Source: Tritrichomonas musculus (taxonomy: Eukaryota > Parabasalia > Tritrichomonadida > Tritrichomonadidae). From it: 64,000 nucleotides of DNA. Positions 30,601 through 39,514 of the stretch are shown here, one piece after another; within the stretch, counting starts at the first letter, position 1, and each line of letters opens with the position of its first letter. The DNA is taken from NCBI GenBank assembly GCA_039105265.1, contig JAPFFF010000018.1:2852001-2916000 (forward strand), read 5' to 3'. A model generated the notes under the pieces. It did no database searches. It was not told the origin of the DNA and saw only the letters and a list, made by a program, of their open reading frames with translations. A program made the position numbers and the translations under genes.

Positions 30601-32486
30601 TCATTGCTTTTCAAGTAAACAAACTCTTCAATGTTCAATTTGATGAACGAACAGTAAAATCATTGACAACAATAACAAGATTGATTTCTGATCAAGCGAT
30701 GATTGCTGCCATTTTATTCTCACTTTCTTTTGCATTATCTAAATCAACAATGATTATTCCATTACTTGAATCGTTTGACTTTCGACTTGAGAATTATTTT
30801 GATGAATTTGAGCATTGTGAAGTTGAAGTAAAACCTCCAGATTTACTTTCACGTTTTGCTAATCAATCAACGAATGTTGATGAGAATGACATTAACATTG
30901 TTAATTGTTTAACATTTAATAAAATGGCTGAAAATTTATCCAAATCGATAAATTTCAAGAACATTGAAATTCTTCCACATTATTTTCATCATCGTCATCG
31001 AATTTTATTCAAGAAAATAAAAGCATTTTATTTCTCGAATGAAGGTTTGATTGATGATATTGATCCTCTTCAGTTAGATCCAATACAAAACCTTGAAAAA
31101 ATGGAAAAAGTGTCACTTCATGAAAAATGGCTGATTGCTTTTAATAGCTCTTTTTCAACACCATTTTTCATGGATAACAAATTTAGTTATACGTCATCTT
31201 ATGTAGTTAAAACAGGCATTGATGGACCAATTCGAGGCATTTGTATTGATTCAAAGAATAACTCGAAGATAGCCATTGTTTCTGAATCATTGAATACATT
31301 GAAAATTAGTCAGGATGAATTGAATGGGAAATATTTGGGAGCAAGTGAAGATGACAAATATTTATATTTCGATTCTCCGTTTGTTTCTCTCTTACAAAAT
31401 GAAGAAATAAATGAACGAACAATAAATAATGATTATCAATTCGAATGCTCATGGAATAAAGGACGGTTATTAAAATCTTTTTTGAAAACAACCGCTTGTG
31501 ATAGTCATCCAAATTGTGAGATTTTCGTCACCGGAGAAATGAATGGAAATTTGAAACTTTGGAGGTTTTCAAGTGGAATTCCTCGAACAATTTATACAAC
31601 ATCACTTATTGATTCTTGCATTAAAACGGTTAAATTCAATGAAACAGGAAATCAACTTCTCATTGTCAATAAGGAAGGTCAAATATTCACCAATAAAATT
31701 GACGAAAAAAGAAGTAAAAAAGAATTGATTCCAATCATTTGTTGGAATGAAAAAGCAACAGCAACTTGGTTCAATGAAGGAACGCAAATTGCAGTTGTTC
31801 AACCGAAAGAAGCAAAGTTCTGCCTTTATGATATGAGAGTCCAACCGATAACCGTCATGGCCAATCCAGTGAAATCGACATCAATTTCATCAATGAAAAA
31901 TTCAAAAAATGAAATTGAATCGTCTTTTGGCCCAAAATTGAAAGCAAAGTCAGCAACGGTTTTAAAGAAAATGCAGAATATTGATGATGCTAATTTGTTA
32001 AGGCCTGTCATTACGTATGACCTTGAATCCTCATACAATCAATGCTGTCCTATTGACATTTGGGAGCATCGTGTTGCAATTGGAAATCCTGAAGGAAAAA
32101 TTCAAATTTTCGACATAAGAAATATGACTCCAGCAACTAAAAAAGTTCATCAAGATAGGGTGAAAACACTGAAGTTCCATCCAAGTGGACGATTCTTAAT
32201 TTCAGGTGGAAAAGACAATTGTATAAGTATCAATGATCCTAACGAAATTTATAGAAAAAGTGAAGTTCTGAGAAACGTCTTACCACCTAACGAATTTGAT
32301 AAGAAAAGTGGAATAACTGAAATAGCCGTGTCTCGTCAAAGTATCGTAGTTGGCGGTTACAGTAAGGTCCTTCAGGTTTGGACAGTTGAGAATGAAAAAA
32401 GTAAATCATTCAAGAAATCAATAAGTTCGGCTATCGACTTGAGAAATATCGCGCTTAGTAATACTGAAGATGCTTTCTCTGATTAA
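27609..32486 (+). CDS. Rav1/DMXL (rabconnectin-3) homologue, 1625 aa
   Basis: Rav1/DMXL proteins are the large subunit of the RAVE complex, which reassembles the V1 and V0 parts of the vacuolar H+-ATPase. Residues ~1-560 are beta-propeller-like. The central Rav1 signature follows at ~620-820: the region GWEALGDIGRNYIFSYNFARF, then a helical segment with EALKCHRYELASLFFIVLKRNDQAL, very like the RAV1 'RYELAA.FFLL....DAV' block. A Glu-rich acidic linker lies near 935-965. C-terminal WD40 repeats run from ~1270 to 1605, including CEIFVTGEMNGNLKLWRF and VKTLKFHPSGRFLISGGKDN. Length lies between yeast Rav1 (~1360) and animal DMXL (~3000). The frame is unbroken. It probably acts on acidic vesicles and lysosome-like compartments, which suits a phagocytic protist. 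Confidence 0.8.
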   Translation: MTFRLSKAQIIRLKPNSKSSFAVSMPIHCEATLLAFSCDNLIYIYNRSDFSEKVIGTPDPSSSIILITFAYSIKRDFYIFCIKDNKNIYQISMTDFSVVRIYKEISNSVPHSLTSCIDRLFYLSDANLYSINFLQGQTELISEKINYQEVVSSPNGSAIALFTKGEKEIKILYYPFKEDNFIFSFDSPLVDFQWDCSHYLSAVTACENMTVKVWLQHQNLSEMYCVGSYTFSEKITTIAFCHDFTDAEFIGRFDNSVGNVAEPSLKRPKAQILVTTTKTMILCEETSANTLSRVMSTSLPYDDQLATICYLFRIYSNGEIEQRFDITFFTKNGLFFHQLELASNKYTQLTPFQIKFLTNPIKKIINYNQHLVTESDSCFFDWYDDKELNELTYDVGQFIGEINSLQNNFDKKIFDMKSDNNQLLIVLAKNNSGIFDIFKKNHITFNFETDDDITSATIHSQNIFSVCTKSEVICYILEKDSFQIFAKFKANRPIARFLPNSYLLMAVASDDSLSFYSIKYKCFTFISKITTVRINDFVYKEDMNAIIVSTDNMFFFYDFDIELPKIHAIDDDYVFLTSLTLCLFSVLSKRQRKEKVTINDFVIKDDSYILPTCFSSDLPSQFERYCPLNAPGWEALGDIGRNYIFSYNFARFNDPKLIPFFSIWGFLCRDQHLLIEPLHFTNCREIIASYAPLWVKDNKVLSSFVVEIVNKSYPSEEDLDLYLLLCILVNKFSIASEVAMKHGKKKIAKYLTSDKETNLTKVEKSAFEALKCHRYELASLFFIVLKRNDQALHVIAKEPLLFLLVARLLNEEMKIKEILSMNEFFTSKETSSINRFFTVFKENKKEAVDILINYELPECDLLSLDAHRCEMIKQITNDVPKQILLNLQNVPYFIKKFYMQPSSISVFVEDKTTSSSKKQKKSSNHQNSSFDFDFGGIKQLEIDDFDIEEEEEESKNEIIIKEKSDIKALIDDTNFANCFDKDLFKTNPNVIFTINESFIAFQVNKLFNVQFDERTVKSLTTITRLISDQAMIAAILFSLSFALSKSTMIIPLLESFDFRLENYFDEFEHCEVEVKPPDLLSRFANQSTNVDENDINIVNCLTFNKMAENLSKSINFKNIEILPHYFHHRHRILFKKIKAFYFSNEGLIDDIDPLQLDPIQNLEKMEKVSLHEKWLIAFNSSFSTPFFMDNKFSYTSSYVVKTGIDGPIRGICIDSKNNSKIAIVSESLNTLKISQDELNGKYLGASEDDKYLYFDSPFVSLLQNEEINERTINNDYQFECSWNKGRLLKSFLKTTACDSHPNCEIFVTGEMNGNLKLWRFSSGIPRTIYTTSLIDSCIKTVKFNETGNQLLIVNKEGQIFTNKIDEKRSKKELIPIICWNEKATATWFNEGTQIAVVQPKEAKFCLYDMRVQPITVMANPVKSTSISSMKNSKNEIESSFGPKLKAKSATVLKKMQNIDDANLLRPVITYDLESSYNQCCPIDIWEHRVAIGNPEGKIQIFDIRNMTPATKKVHQDRVKTLKFHPSGRFLISGGKDNCISINDPNEIYRKSEVLRNVLPPNEFDKKSGITEIAVSRQSIVVGGYSKVLQVWTVENEKSKSFKKSISSAIDLRNIALSNTEDAFSD

Positions 32487-32621
32487 TTTTTCAATTTAAA
32501 TGTTTTTTGTTTTTTATAGTATTATATGTGTATCTAAATATGATTGGGACAAAAAAGCTTAATCAACTTGATCAAGTCTCAATTTTCTATATAAAAAGTT
32601 TTTATTTTATTTATTTCATCT

Positions 32622-32672
<51 letters not shown>

Positions 32673-33255
32673 ATAGAAATACAATTAGATTTTTTGGATC
32701 TATTTTAAAAATAATGTCTTTTTCTTTGAAAAATTCCACTTTTTGAATAATCTTCAGAAAAAGTCACTATTTTAGGTTGGATATTCTAAAAATATTTAAC
32801 TAAAGATAATCTTTTTCACTGGACTTTAAATTGGTGGTTATTTTAGGTTGGATATGAAGTATTAAAGCATTTTATAAAATCAAAAGACCTGTATCAATCA
32901 AAAAGACATCATATTTTCTTTCAAAAAGATTAGATGCCAAAAAGTGGTCATTGACCATTTAAAGCATAGACTTTTTCATTAAAAAATTTTAAAATTTTCA
33001 ATTTCGAAATATTTATGAATCCCTGCAGTTGCAATTAAAGTTTTTCAATTCATTCAAAAAGTCATACTAAAGAATATACAGAAATAGTTTATTAAAATAA
33101 TTTTTCAAGAAAAGTCATTCTTAATAAATGATGAGCAAATCAAATAATTGATTGATGATATGGGCAAATGTGGGGGAAATTTTTCTTGTGCTAAAATAAA
33201 AAAAAAAAAAAATTAGCAAGTTAACAATTGCTTAATTGCATTATTTTCGGTATAA
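32487..33255. other. intergenic stretch with poly-T run and a MITE
   Basis: It contains a T-run of about 44 bases at ~32625-32668, a MITE at ~32819-32970, and a partial echo of the same MITE sequence (TTTTAGGTTGGATAT) at ~32770-32785. The rest is AT-rich without coding signal. Confidence 0.6.
32819..32970. mobile_element. second copy of the 111-bp-type MITE, ~152 bp
   Basis: Shares TTTTAGGTTGGA, AGTATTAAAGCATTTTATA and GCCAAAAAGTGGTCATTGAC with the copy at 12507-12617, and has similar ends (left CTGGACTTTAAAT, right reading inward CTATGCTTTAAAT). It is longer by an internal ~40-bp insertion. It is flanked by CTTTTTCA at 32811-32818 and 32971-32978, again 8 bp, although one extra A at the right end makes the exact boundary uncertain. 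Confidence 0.65.
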
Positions 33256-34340
33256 TCAATTGGCTTTTGGCATAAATTCAAAAAAAAAAGAAATCGTTAA
33301 ATTCAATATGAAATTTGATTTATTTTTATAATAAATTTCATCTTTTATATTAACATTAATATCTTTATAACTAAGCAATAATGAGACAATATCAATAGAA
33401 TTTATCTGTACAGCAAGATGCAATGAAGTATGCTCGTCCAAAATATAAAATATAATTATATTAAAATGGTTTGAATAAAATTGTATGAGAGCAAAAAACG
33501 AATTTGTAGATTTAAATATATGATTCTAAATTTCATTAAATCATATGTTTTTGAACATCATTAATGATAATTGCTTTTAAATTTTATTGAAATGAGATGA
33601 TTTTAAATGTAATTGAAACAGATGACTTTTGATTTTATTTACTTTATTGAAATTAAACGTATTTTGCATTAACATCAAGTTTGTCATTAGATAATAAAAG
33701 TTTAATGATTTCAATATCATTTATGTCAACTGCTTTATGAAGTGGCGGTTCATCAAATTATTAAAAATATAAATTTCATTTAAATATAAAAATTCAAAAC
33801 TTCATAGAAATTTGCATTTTTCGAATTTCATTCAAAATTGATTTTTCTAATTACATTCAAAGATATGTTTTTGAATTACATTTAATATATAACATTGAAT
33901 TAAATAAGAATATATGTACTTGAATTGTATTGAAGTATATGATTGAATTGCATTTAAATATTTTATATACAATTCCATTCAAATATTTAATATTTCAAAT
34001 CATATTGAATTATATGATTTTGAATTAAGTTGATACAAAAAAAAATTGAATTTTATTGAAATAAATGTTTTAAAATTCTGTTGAAATAAATATATATAAA
34101 TTTTATTGATATTACATGATTTTAAATGTGATTGATATAAATGCGTTTGAATGTAATTGAAATTCATGATTTTGAATCCAATTTTAATATATGATAAATA
34201 ACTCTATTTAAAAAAAAAATATTGTGAAATGCATGGAATATTAACATCAATCTTATCATTTGATAATAAAAGTTTTATTATATCTATATTTTCTTTTTCA
34301 ACTGCTATATAAAACGCTGTTTTATAAGAAAAACATATTT
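33256..34340 (-). pseudogene. isolated ankyrin repeats in AT-rich repetitive spacers
   Basis: Three separate ankyrin-like units are visible on the minus strand downstream of the DUF3447 gene: at ~34240-34330 (AVEKENIDIIKLLLSNDKID), ~33655-33760 (PPLHKAVDINDIEIIKLLLS) and ~33300-33441 (TSLHLAVQINSIDIVSLLLS). Each has the A.....I.I..LLLS core and ends at a DVN-like motif. They are separated by ~480 and ~215 bp of degenerate AT repeats with stops in all frames. I saw no trichomonad intron signals (GTATGT, ACTAAC...ACACAG) at the borders, so I treat them as remains of a longer array, not exons. An unusual intron type is not excluded. Confidence 0.55.
33790..34210. repeat. degenerate tandem repeat spacer between ankyrin units
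   Basis: Variants of a ~30-35-bp phrase such as ATGATTTTGAATT followed by ACATTTAAAT or TTATTGAAAT recur about ten times. Similar phrases continue at ~33500-33650 and ~34360-34410, so the same repeat occupies several spacers around the ankyrin units. Confidence 0.55.
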
Positions 34341-34501
34341 TTTTATTAATATCATTAAAATATTTGATTTTTTTGAATTACATTTAAATAATGATTTCAA
34401 ATTCCATTTAAAAACACAGATATTTTTTATAACATTGTTGAAATATTTAGCTTCCAAATCTCATAAACAATATTGTATATATAAAATTGAATTCAAAAAT
34501 A

Positions 34502-35692
34502 TTAGTTATAAATCGTTATCTTATTTATATCAATACTTAATTCATTTAATAAACAAACAGCAAGGAAGTAATAATCATATTTGCATAAATAAAAGAATGA
34601 AGATTGATCGATTAAATCATTTTCCATTAATATAAAATTGTAGTACTCAATGCAATTTATTAAAGAATCATTTGAATTTTCATTTTTATCTTGTAAATAA
34701 TTATTTCGAATATAATTTGCAATGTCAATGTGATGACATTTTATTGATTCAATGAAAATTTGTTCAAAAAAATTTTTCTTTTTATCTAAATCTATTGGTT
34801 CAATGTGAAGTTCTTCTAGTAGATGAATAATTTCTGCACTTTGACCATGAACAGCATATTCCCATAAAGATGATGTCAATTTGACATTATTGAATCTCAA
34901 GTAATTGAAAATTTGAATTGATCCATAAAAAGTTGCATATTCAATTAATGTTATTTTATGTTTCTTTAATAAAAAATTATTTGTTTCATATTTTGATCTA
35001 TTAATTATAGAATCAAGTGGATACATATTTTGATTGACATAAATAATAAAATCTTCAATCAAATCTTTTCGAATTAATTGGCAAATAAAATTGTCATTTT
35101 CGCCAATTTTTCTTTTTGAATAAAAATCATCTGGTAAATCTTCTTTGATTTCTTCAATCCATGCATTAGTATTAAAAACATCATTTTTGTAATATTTTGG
35201 AAACCAATTCTCATTGATAAATGGCTTTATTTCTGGTGAAAAATAAATCGGATATTTGGCAATGCGATATTCAAATTTTTCCATTTTTTTAAAAACATAT
35301 TCATTCATTACTATTATATTCTCTTCAAATAAAAATAAAATAATTCTTTTGTTGCTTCTGAAAATATGGAAAAGTTCTGAATTTGAGAAACTTTTTTTAA
35401 GATCATCTTTGAAAATTTGCAAAATTTTTTCTATTTTATTAAAAAAATCAGATTCACGATGATGATGATTGGATATTTTTAATAGCAAGTAAAGTAATGA
35501 CTTAAGCTCATGTTTGTTACAATTAATTTTTAATCCATCAAACATATCTTTGAGACATTGATATTTTTCTTCGAGGTTGGCTTCGCCATCAAGGTAGTAT
35601 AGAATATTTTCTTGGATATTCTTCATTTTAGCTAAATACTCTTTAGAGGTCATATTAGTACTGTAAAAATAGTGAATATAAAACTTTTTCAT
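34502..35692 (-). CDS. DUF3447/ankyrin family protein (trichomonad expanded family), 396 aa
   Basis: The sequence order is that of the many Trichomonas proteins with a DUF3447 domain: a helical N-terminal region (~10-110), IILFLFEENIIV, then ~250-330 with the typical ITLIEYATFYGSIQIFNYLRF, SLWEYAVHGQSAEIIHLLEE and FIESIKCHHIDIANYIRNN. It ends at residue 396 (LLNELSIDINKITIYN), just where family members normally continue into a run of ankyrin repeats. Such repeats are found downstream only as isolated islands, so the gene is probably truncated. A later Met (residue 14, MTSKEYLAKM) may be the real start, since the first 13 residues are atypical. Function in the family is unknown. Confidence 0.8.
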   Translation of the reverse strand: MKKFYIHYFYSTNMTSKEYLAKMKNIQENILYYLDGEANLEEKYQCLKDMFDGLKINCNKHELKSLLYLLLKISNHHHRESDFFNKIEKILQIFKDDLKKSFSNSELFHIFRSNKRIILFLFEENIIVMNEYVFKKMEKFEYRIAKYPIYFSPEIKPFINENWFPKYYKNDVFNTNAWIEEIKEDLPDDFYSKRKIGENDNFICQLIRKDLIEDFIIYVNQNMYPLDSIINRSKYETNNFLLKKHKITLIEYATFYGSIQIFNYLRFNNVKLTSSLWEYAVHGQSAEIIHLLEELHIEPIDLDKKKNFFEQIFIESIKCHHIDIANYIRNNYLQDKNENSNDSLINCIEYYNFILMENDLIDQSSFFYLCKYDYYFLAVCLLNELSIDINKITIYN

Positions 35693-35960
35693 AAAAAAAT
35701 AATCGTTTTTTTATTATTATTATTTTTAATCATCTTAAAGGCATTGCTATTTTTTTAATACCAAGGTTCTTAATTTAAAATTGCTTAATGAAAATATAAT
35801 TTTAGCAATAAATTTTTGAAAAATTGAATGCATTGCTTTGAGAGAAAAAAGAAATGTTCGACTCTATTTGTTTTTTTTAGTCAATTTTCAGTAGAGTTTT
35901 GTGATTTATGTGAACAGTAAGTCAAACATTTCTGGCCAGAGTTTATGATTTATTTAAAAA
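35693..35960. other. AT-rich spacer
   Basis: No gene, repeat or RNA signal recognised. It separates the DUF3447 gene from the decayed Maverick fragment. Confidence 0.4.
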
Positions 35961-35961
35961 T

Positions 35962-37311
35962 TTGCATTTAAGTAGTATACGGTTGGTCCAGAGTTTCTCA
36001 GCCTACCACTACTCCAAGGGTTCGTGCCCCTGGATCTCTCTCAAAAAGCCAGCCCACAAAATGTTGTATCATTCGTGTATTCAAAAGTTCACATCGCAAA
36101 AAGTTTCCATTCAAAAAGTAGTATCATTAAAGACTATTAAAAAAATGTTTTCCATGATTGAAATGTGCCTGACATTAAATCCAGCTGAATAAAGAAAATC
36201 AATACCAATAGAGCATGCTTTTTTCTTGGAAGATGGAGAAAAAGACACAAAAAAATGCAATAGATATTACTTTAATTTCCTCTAAGAAAGGAGTCCATCG
36301 AATAGAGGATAATCAATTGTAAGTGTGAGAAATATATTTATGTTGGTTAGAAAAAGTAGAATAGAATTTAAGATAAAAGTAAGAAGATATTATAAAGTAG
36401 ATTACGAAAAGCATGCTACTCCTCCTAAAAGAAGAAAAAATGAGCCTATTAATCTTTATGGCAAATCTGCATACATGAAACGTATTGTATATATTTTTGA
36501 CGAAATGAGGTAAATGACTAATATTAATGACTGTAATCGTTCATTTTCATTTTGAACAGCTGGATGTCATGATCTACTTGCGCCATTTCATCAAAGAAAG
36601 TATTCACAAATTAGCATAACTCATTCTAACCATTTCATCGGTGATGTTGATAAAGGTTTCTTAATTTTTCATGCCAAATTGAATTTACAATTAAGCATAG
36701 ACATTGAAAAGCTTCAAACAATTGAAGACACCAAAAATCTTTATAAGTTATTTGCAAGTTTCAAATCATCAAATCAATTATAAGAAGGTTTAAAAATTTT
36801 TCATAATAACTTTAATATGGGTTATCAATAGAATGAATCAATTCGTGAAGGTTTCTTGTATTCAGTTCTCAAACCTGAAGCAGATAAGAAAAGACGACGA
36901 TTCGTTCATTCATTATGGGAAAACGTATGCAGTTATTCACAAACGCATGCAGGTCTTTAGCTAATCTTAATGATTTTTAAAACAGTGGGAAAGCTGAATG
37001 TAAATTTGATTTGAATGTTCCTTTTGATGACTTACTTGCATTACAAACATTTGATTTATTCCATAATGGTATCATTGGTGATTTAGCTATTCGTTTTCAT
37101 GTTAATCCAGTTTGTCTTGTTTGAGCTGTATTAGACCTTTATTCTATTGCAGAAACAAAATCTTATCATGGAGATGATGATGAGATAAAAATAAAATAAC
37201 TCAACCCATTAACTAAATTAAAAGCTAAAGGCAAACTCAAGAGACAGTATACTAAAATTGGAATTCTTGGTAAATCAATCAAATTCTATTATAATATTTA
37301 TCCTGAGAGAG
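35962..37311 (+). mobile_element. decayed Maverick/Polinton fragment (structural-gene region)
   Basis: This is a fossil copy. Its first part is recognisably related to the intact element protein at 38187-39479 (shared AFFLEDGE-type start). A later part near 37000-37200 resembles the capsid-type proteins of trichomonad Mavericks. It lies directly next to the better preserved element and in the same direction. It is clearly broken, with on the order of ten or more disruptions over 1.3 kb, so it is much older than its neighbour. A leader rich in CCTACCACTACT-like sequence near 36000 has a counterpart near 38075-38150 before the intact gene. Confidence 0.65.
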
Positions 37312-38186
37312 TAAAGTGGACCGACTGGAGGGGTGAGATAAAAATGACCCCCTCGTCATAGGGTTTACATACCTCTATAATCAGCGCCATGACTCAAAAA
37401 ATCACCACTTTTTCAAAATTAGCTCGCATTTCATTCAAAAATAGGGATAGACAAATTTTGAATAAATTGATGAACTCCCAAAAATAACAACCTCGAAAAA
37501 TCGAACTTTCAATAATTTTTTATTTTTTTATCAGCAATTTATAAAATGTCATAAGAGACCAAAACGATGACATGCGACACGAAAACCTGCGGCTAAAAAA
37601 CAAAATTAATAATATTTTTATTTTTGAATTACAATTAATTGCGACAGTTAATCTAAGCATTAAATGTAATACCACTAATAGCAGAACATTCGAAGAATAC
37701 AATTAATGTGTTTTCGTTTAAACAATATTGTTTTTATTCGTTCTACAAATGCAACAGTAGTTATCCATAGGATTTTCTTACAATGATGATTCTCTGGCAT
37801 TTTGGGGGTCATTTGCACCAAAGGGGCTTAAAAACGACAAAAATAAGATCACTTTGGCGATGTTTTCATTTTCAACAAATTTATATAAAAAATATATATT
37901 AACACACATCAAGGTCCATACAACCCACCGAATACACTATACTATAAACAATTGATTTAAAACACCAATACGCACACACTACACTATTTACACACATAGA
38001 AGCCCAATATAACAAACAGCCCCAAAATGCCAGAGAATCATCATTGTAAGAAAATCCTATGGATAACTACTTATAACCCACTACTACCACCGAATGATTA
38101 ACATCAAAGGCTCTTCGAGCCCGGGACCAAGGTCCTACTACTACCAACAAAGTTTTTACGTTTCAAAAAACTTTATTAGCTAGTAA
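37312..38186. other. non-coding leader region of the Maverick
   Basis: No credible gene. It contains a perfect 49-bp inverted repeat (37759-37807 and 38020-38068) and, just before the first gene, a short GC-richer segment (near 38110-38140, GAGCCCGGGACC). The minus frame at 37520-37702 has no recognisable content. Confidence 0.5.
37759..38068. repeat. 49-bp perfect inverted repeat, 212-bp loop
   Basis: Left arm 37759-37807 starts AGTTATCCATAGGATTTTC and ends CATTTTGGGG. The right arm 38020-38068 is its exact reverse complement. The loop is AT-rich and has no coding content. Confidence 0.85.
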
Positions 38187-39479
38187 ATGTCAAGGATAAA
38201 AACATTACACCCTACCATAGCCAATATCAATGATGAGCAAGTACCAATACCAATAGAAACAGCATATTTTCTTGAAGATGGTGAGAGAGACCCAAACAAA
38301 CCACATCGTTATTGGTTTAATTTTCCACCAGAATGGAGCACAGCAAATCGTGGTGAGTCAATTATAGGCGTTAGAAATATTTATACAATAGCAAGGAGAC
38401 GTAAGCTTGAGTTTGATTTAAGCGTAAGAAAATATTTACGAAGTGCTTTTGATGAATTGAAAACGAAAAAAGAAAACGAAAATAAAAACAATGATGAAAT
38501 ATATAATTTACTTGATGAAAAACAAAAAGGAGAGGTATCAACACATATTATATCTTGGTTGGCAACAGATAAAGATTTACGAGATTTATTTGAAGATATC
38601 ATTATTACACTTAAACCTAAGTTCGATGAGTATAATAATAAAGTTATGGAAAAATATAAATTGACAAATAATATTTTGTCAAGCATGTATAAACTTTATA
38701 CAGGCATTTTAAATAAATATCGCGTTCCAATTTCCGGACCTATTTCTTTTATTAAAGATTCGTATGATCTATTCTTTAAAAGTAAAGAAGAATGGAATGC
38801 TTTCCTAAAAGAAATTGCAGACTTCAATAAACAGAACGCCGATAACTTAATACCATTATTTAGGCTGAGTGATTTAAATAGAGAGTTAAATGATATCCAG
38901 ATGGATGGATATTATGATTATGATAAGAATTCTTTTATAGAGACAATATTTTCACCGATAAATCAACAAATTAATTCATACATAGAAAACCCGGAATATA
39001 AACCAACGCCAACACCAACTCCTGAACCAATACCACCATACATTAAAATTGAGGATGATATTAATCCAAGTCTTTATTACGTTGATTTCAAAATAAACTT
39101 TATAGAAAAAAGTACAGATGAAAATTATAGAAGATTTGATTTTGCTGATGTAATGAATATAGGCAACGAACCATATCAAAATAAACCCGAACAATTTCAA
39201 AACAAATGGCTTAGGAGAATTGATTTTTATAATGTATGGGATAGGCACTCATGCAAAGTCTATTCATCTATTGCTGAACAGGCATCACATAACTATATTG
39301 GTAGTAGTTCAGTATATTTTACGCCAATAAAATACTATAAACTGAATTCTACTGATCAACAATTTTGGGTCGAGTTCTATAGTGGTCGTCATAACAAGAT
39401 ACCTATTGTTATTCCCAAAAATGAATCATTTTGTATAGAAATGCAATTCATGTCTTACAATAAATTATTATACGTATAA
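38187..39479 (+). CDS. Maverick structural protein, putative minor capsid/penton-like, 430 aa
   Basis: First gene of the element. The N-terminal ~85 residues (AYFLEDGERDPNKPHRYWFN, then SIIGVRNIYTIARRRKLEF) are shared with the neighbouring fossil copy, so this is a conserved element protein. Residues ~90-270 are helical, a Pro-rich hinge (PTPTPTPEPIPP) lies at ~272-284, and residues ~290-430 are beta-rich (FWVEFYSGRHNKIPIVIP, ending SFCIEMQFM). That order would suit a virion protein with a jelly-roll end, such as a penton or minor capsid protein, but no direct match can be claimed. It lies 35 bp upstream of the integrase gene in the same direction. Confidence 0.6.
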   Translation: MSRIKTLHPTIANINDEQVPIPIETAYFLEDGERDPNKPHRYWFNFPPEWSTANRGESIIGVRNIYTIARRRKLEFDLSVRKYLRSAFDELKTKKENENKNNDEIYNLLDEKQKGEVSTHIISWLATDKDLRDLFEDIIITLKPKFDEYNNKVMEKYKLTNNILSSMYKLYTGILNKYRVPISGPISFIKDSYDLFFKSKEEWNAFLKEIADFNKQNADNLIPLFRLSDLNRELNDIQMDGYYDYDKNSFIETIFSPINQQINSYIENPEYKPTPTPTPEPIPPYIKIEDDINPSLYYVDFKINFIEKSTDENYRRFDFADVMNIGNEPYQNKPEQFQNKWLRRIDFYNVWDRHSCKVYSSIAEQASHNYIGSSSVYFTPIKYYKLNSTDQQFWVEFYSGRHNKIPIVIPKNESFCIEMQFMSYNKLLYV

Positions 39480-39514
39480 AGCACACTCACAGAAATATTT
39501 TTATGAAAAATTAA

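Noticed and set aside
33441-34240. Spliceosomal introns between the ankyrin islands
   Set aside because: The strongly conserved trichomonad 5' GTATGT and 3' ACTAAC...ACACAG signals were not seen at the borders; left open as a less likely alternative.
36000-36040. Possible tRNA-like segment with GGGTTCGTGCCCC
   Set aside because: No acceptor stem, anticodon arm or second promoter box could be placed around it; similar GC-richer DNA lies upstream of the intact element gene.
37520-37702. 60-codon minus frame before the Maverick gene block
   Set aside because: No recognisable content; it lies next to an inverted repeat in non-coding element DNA.
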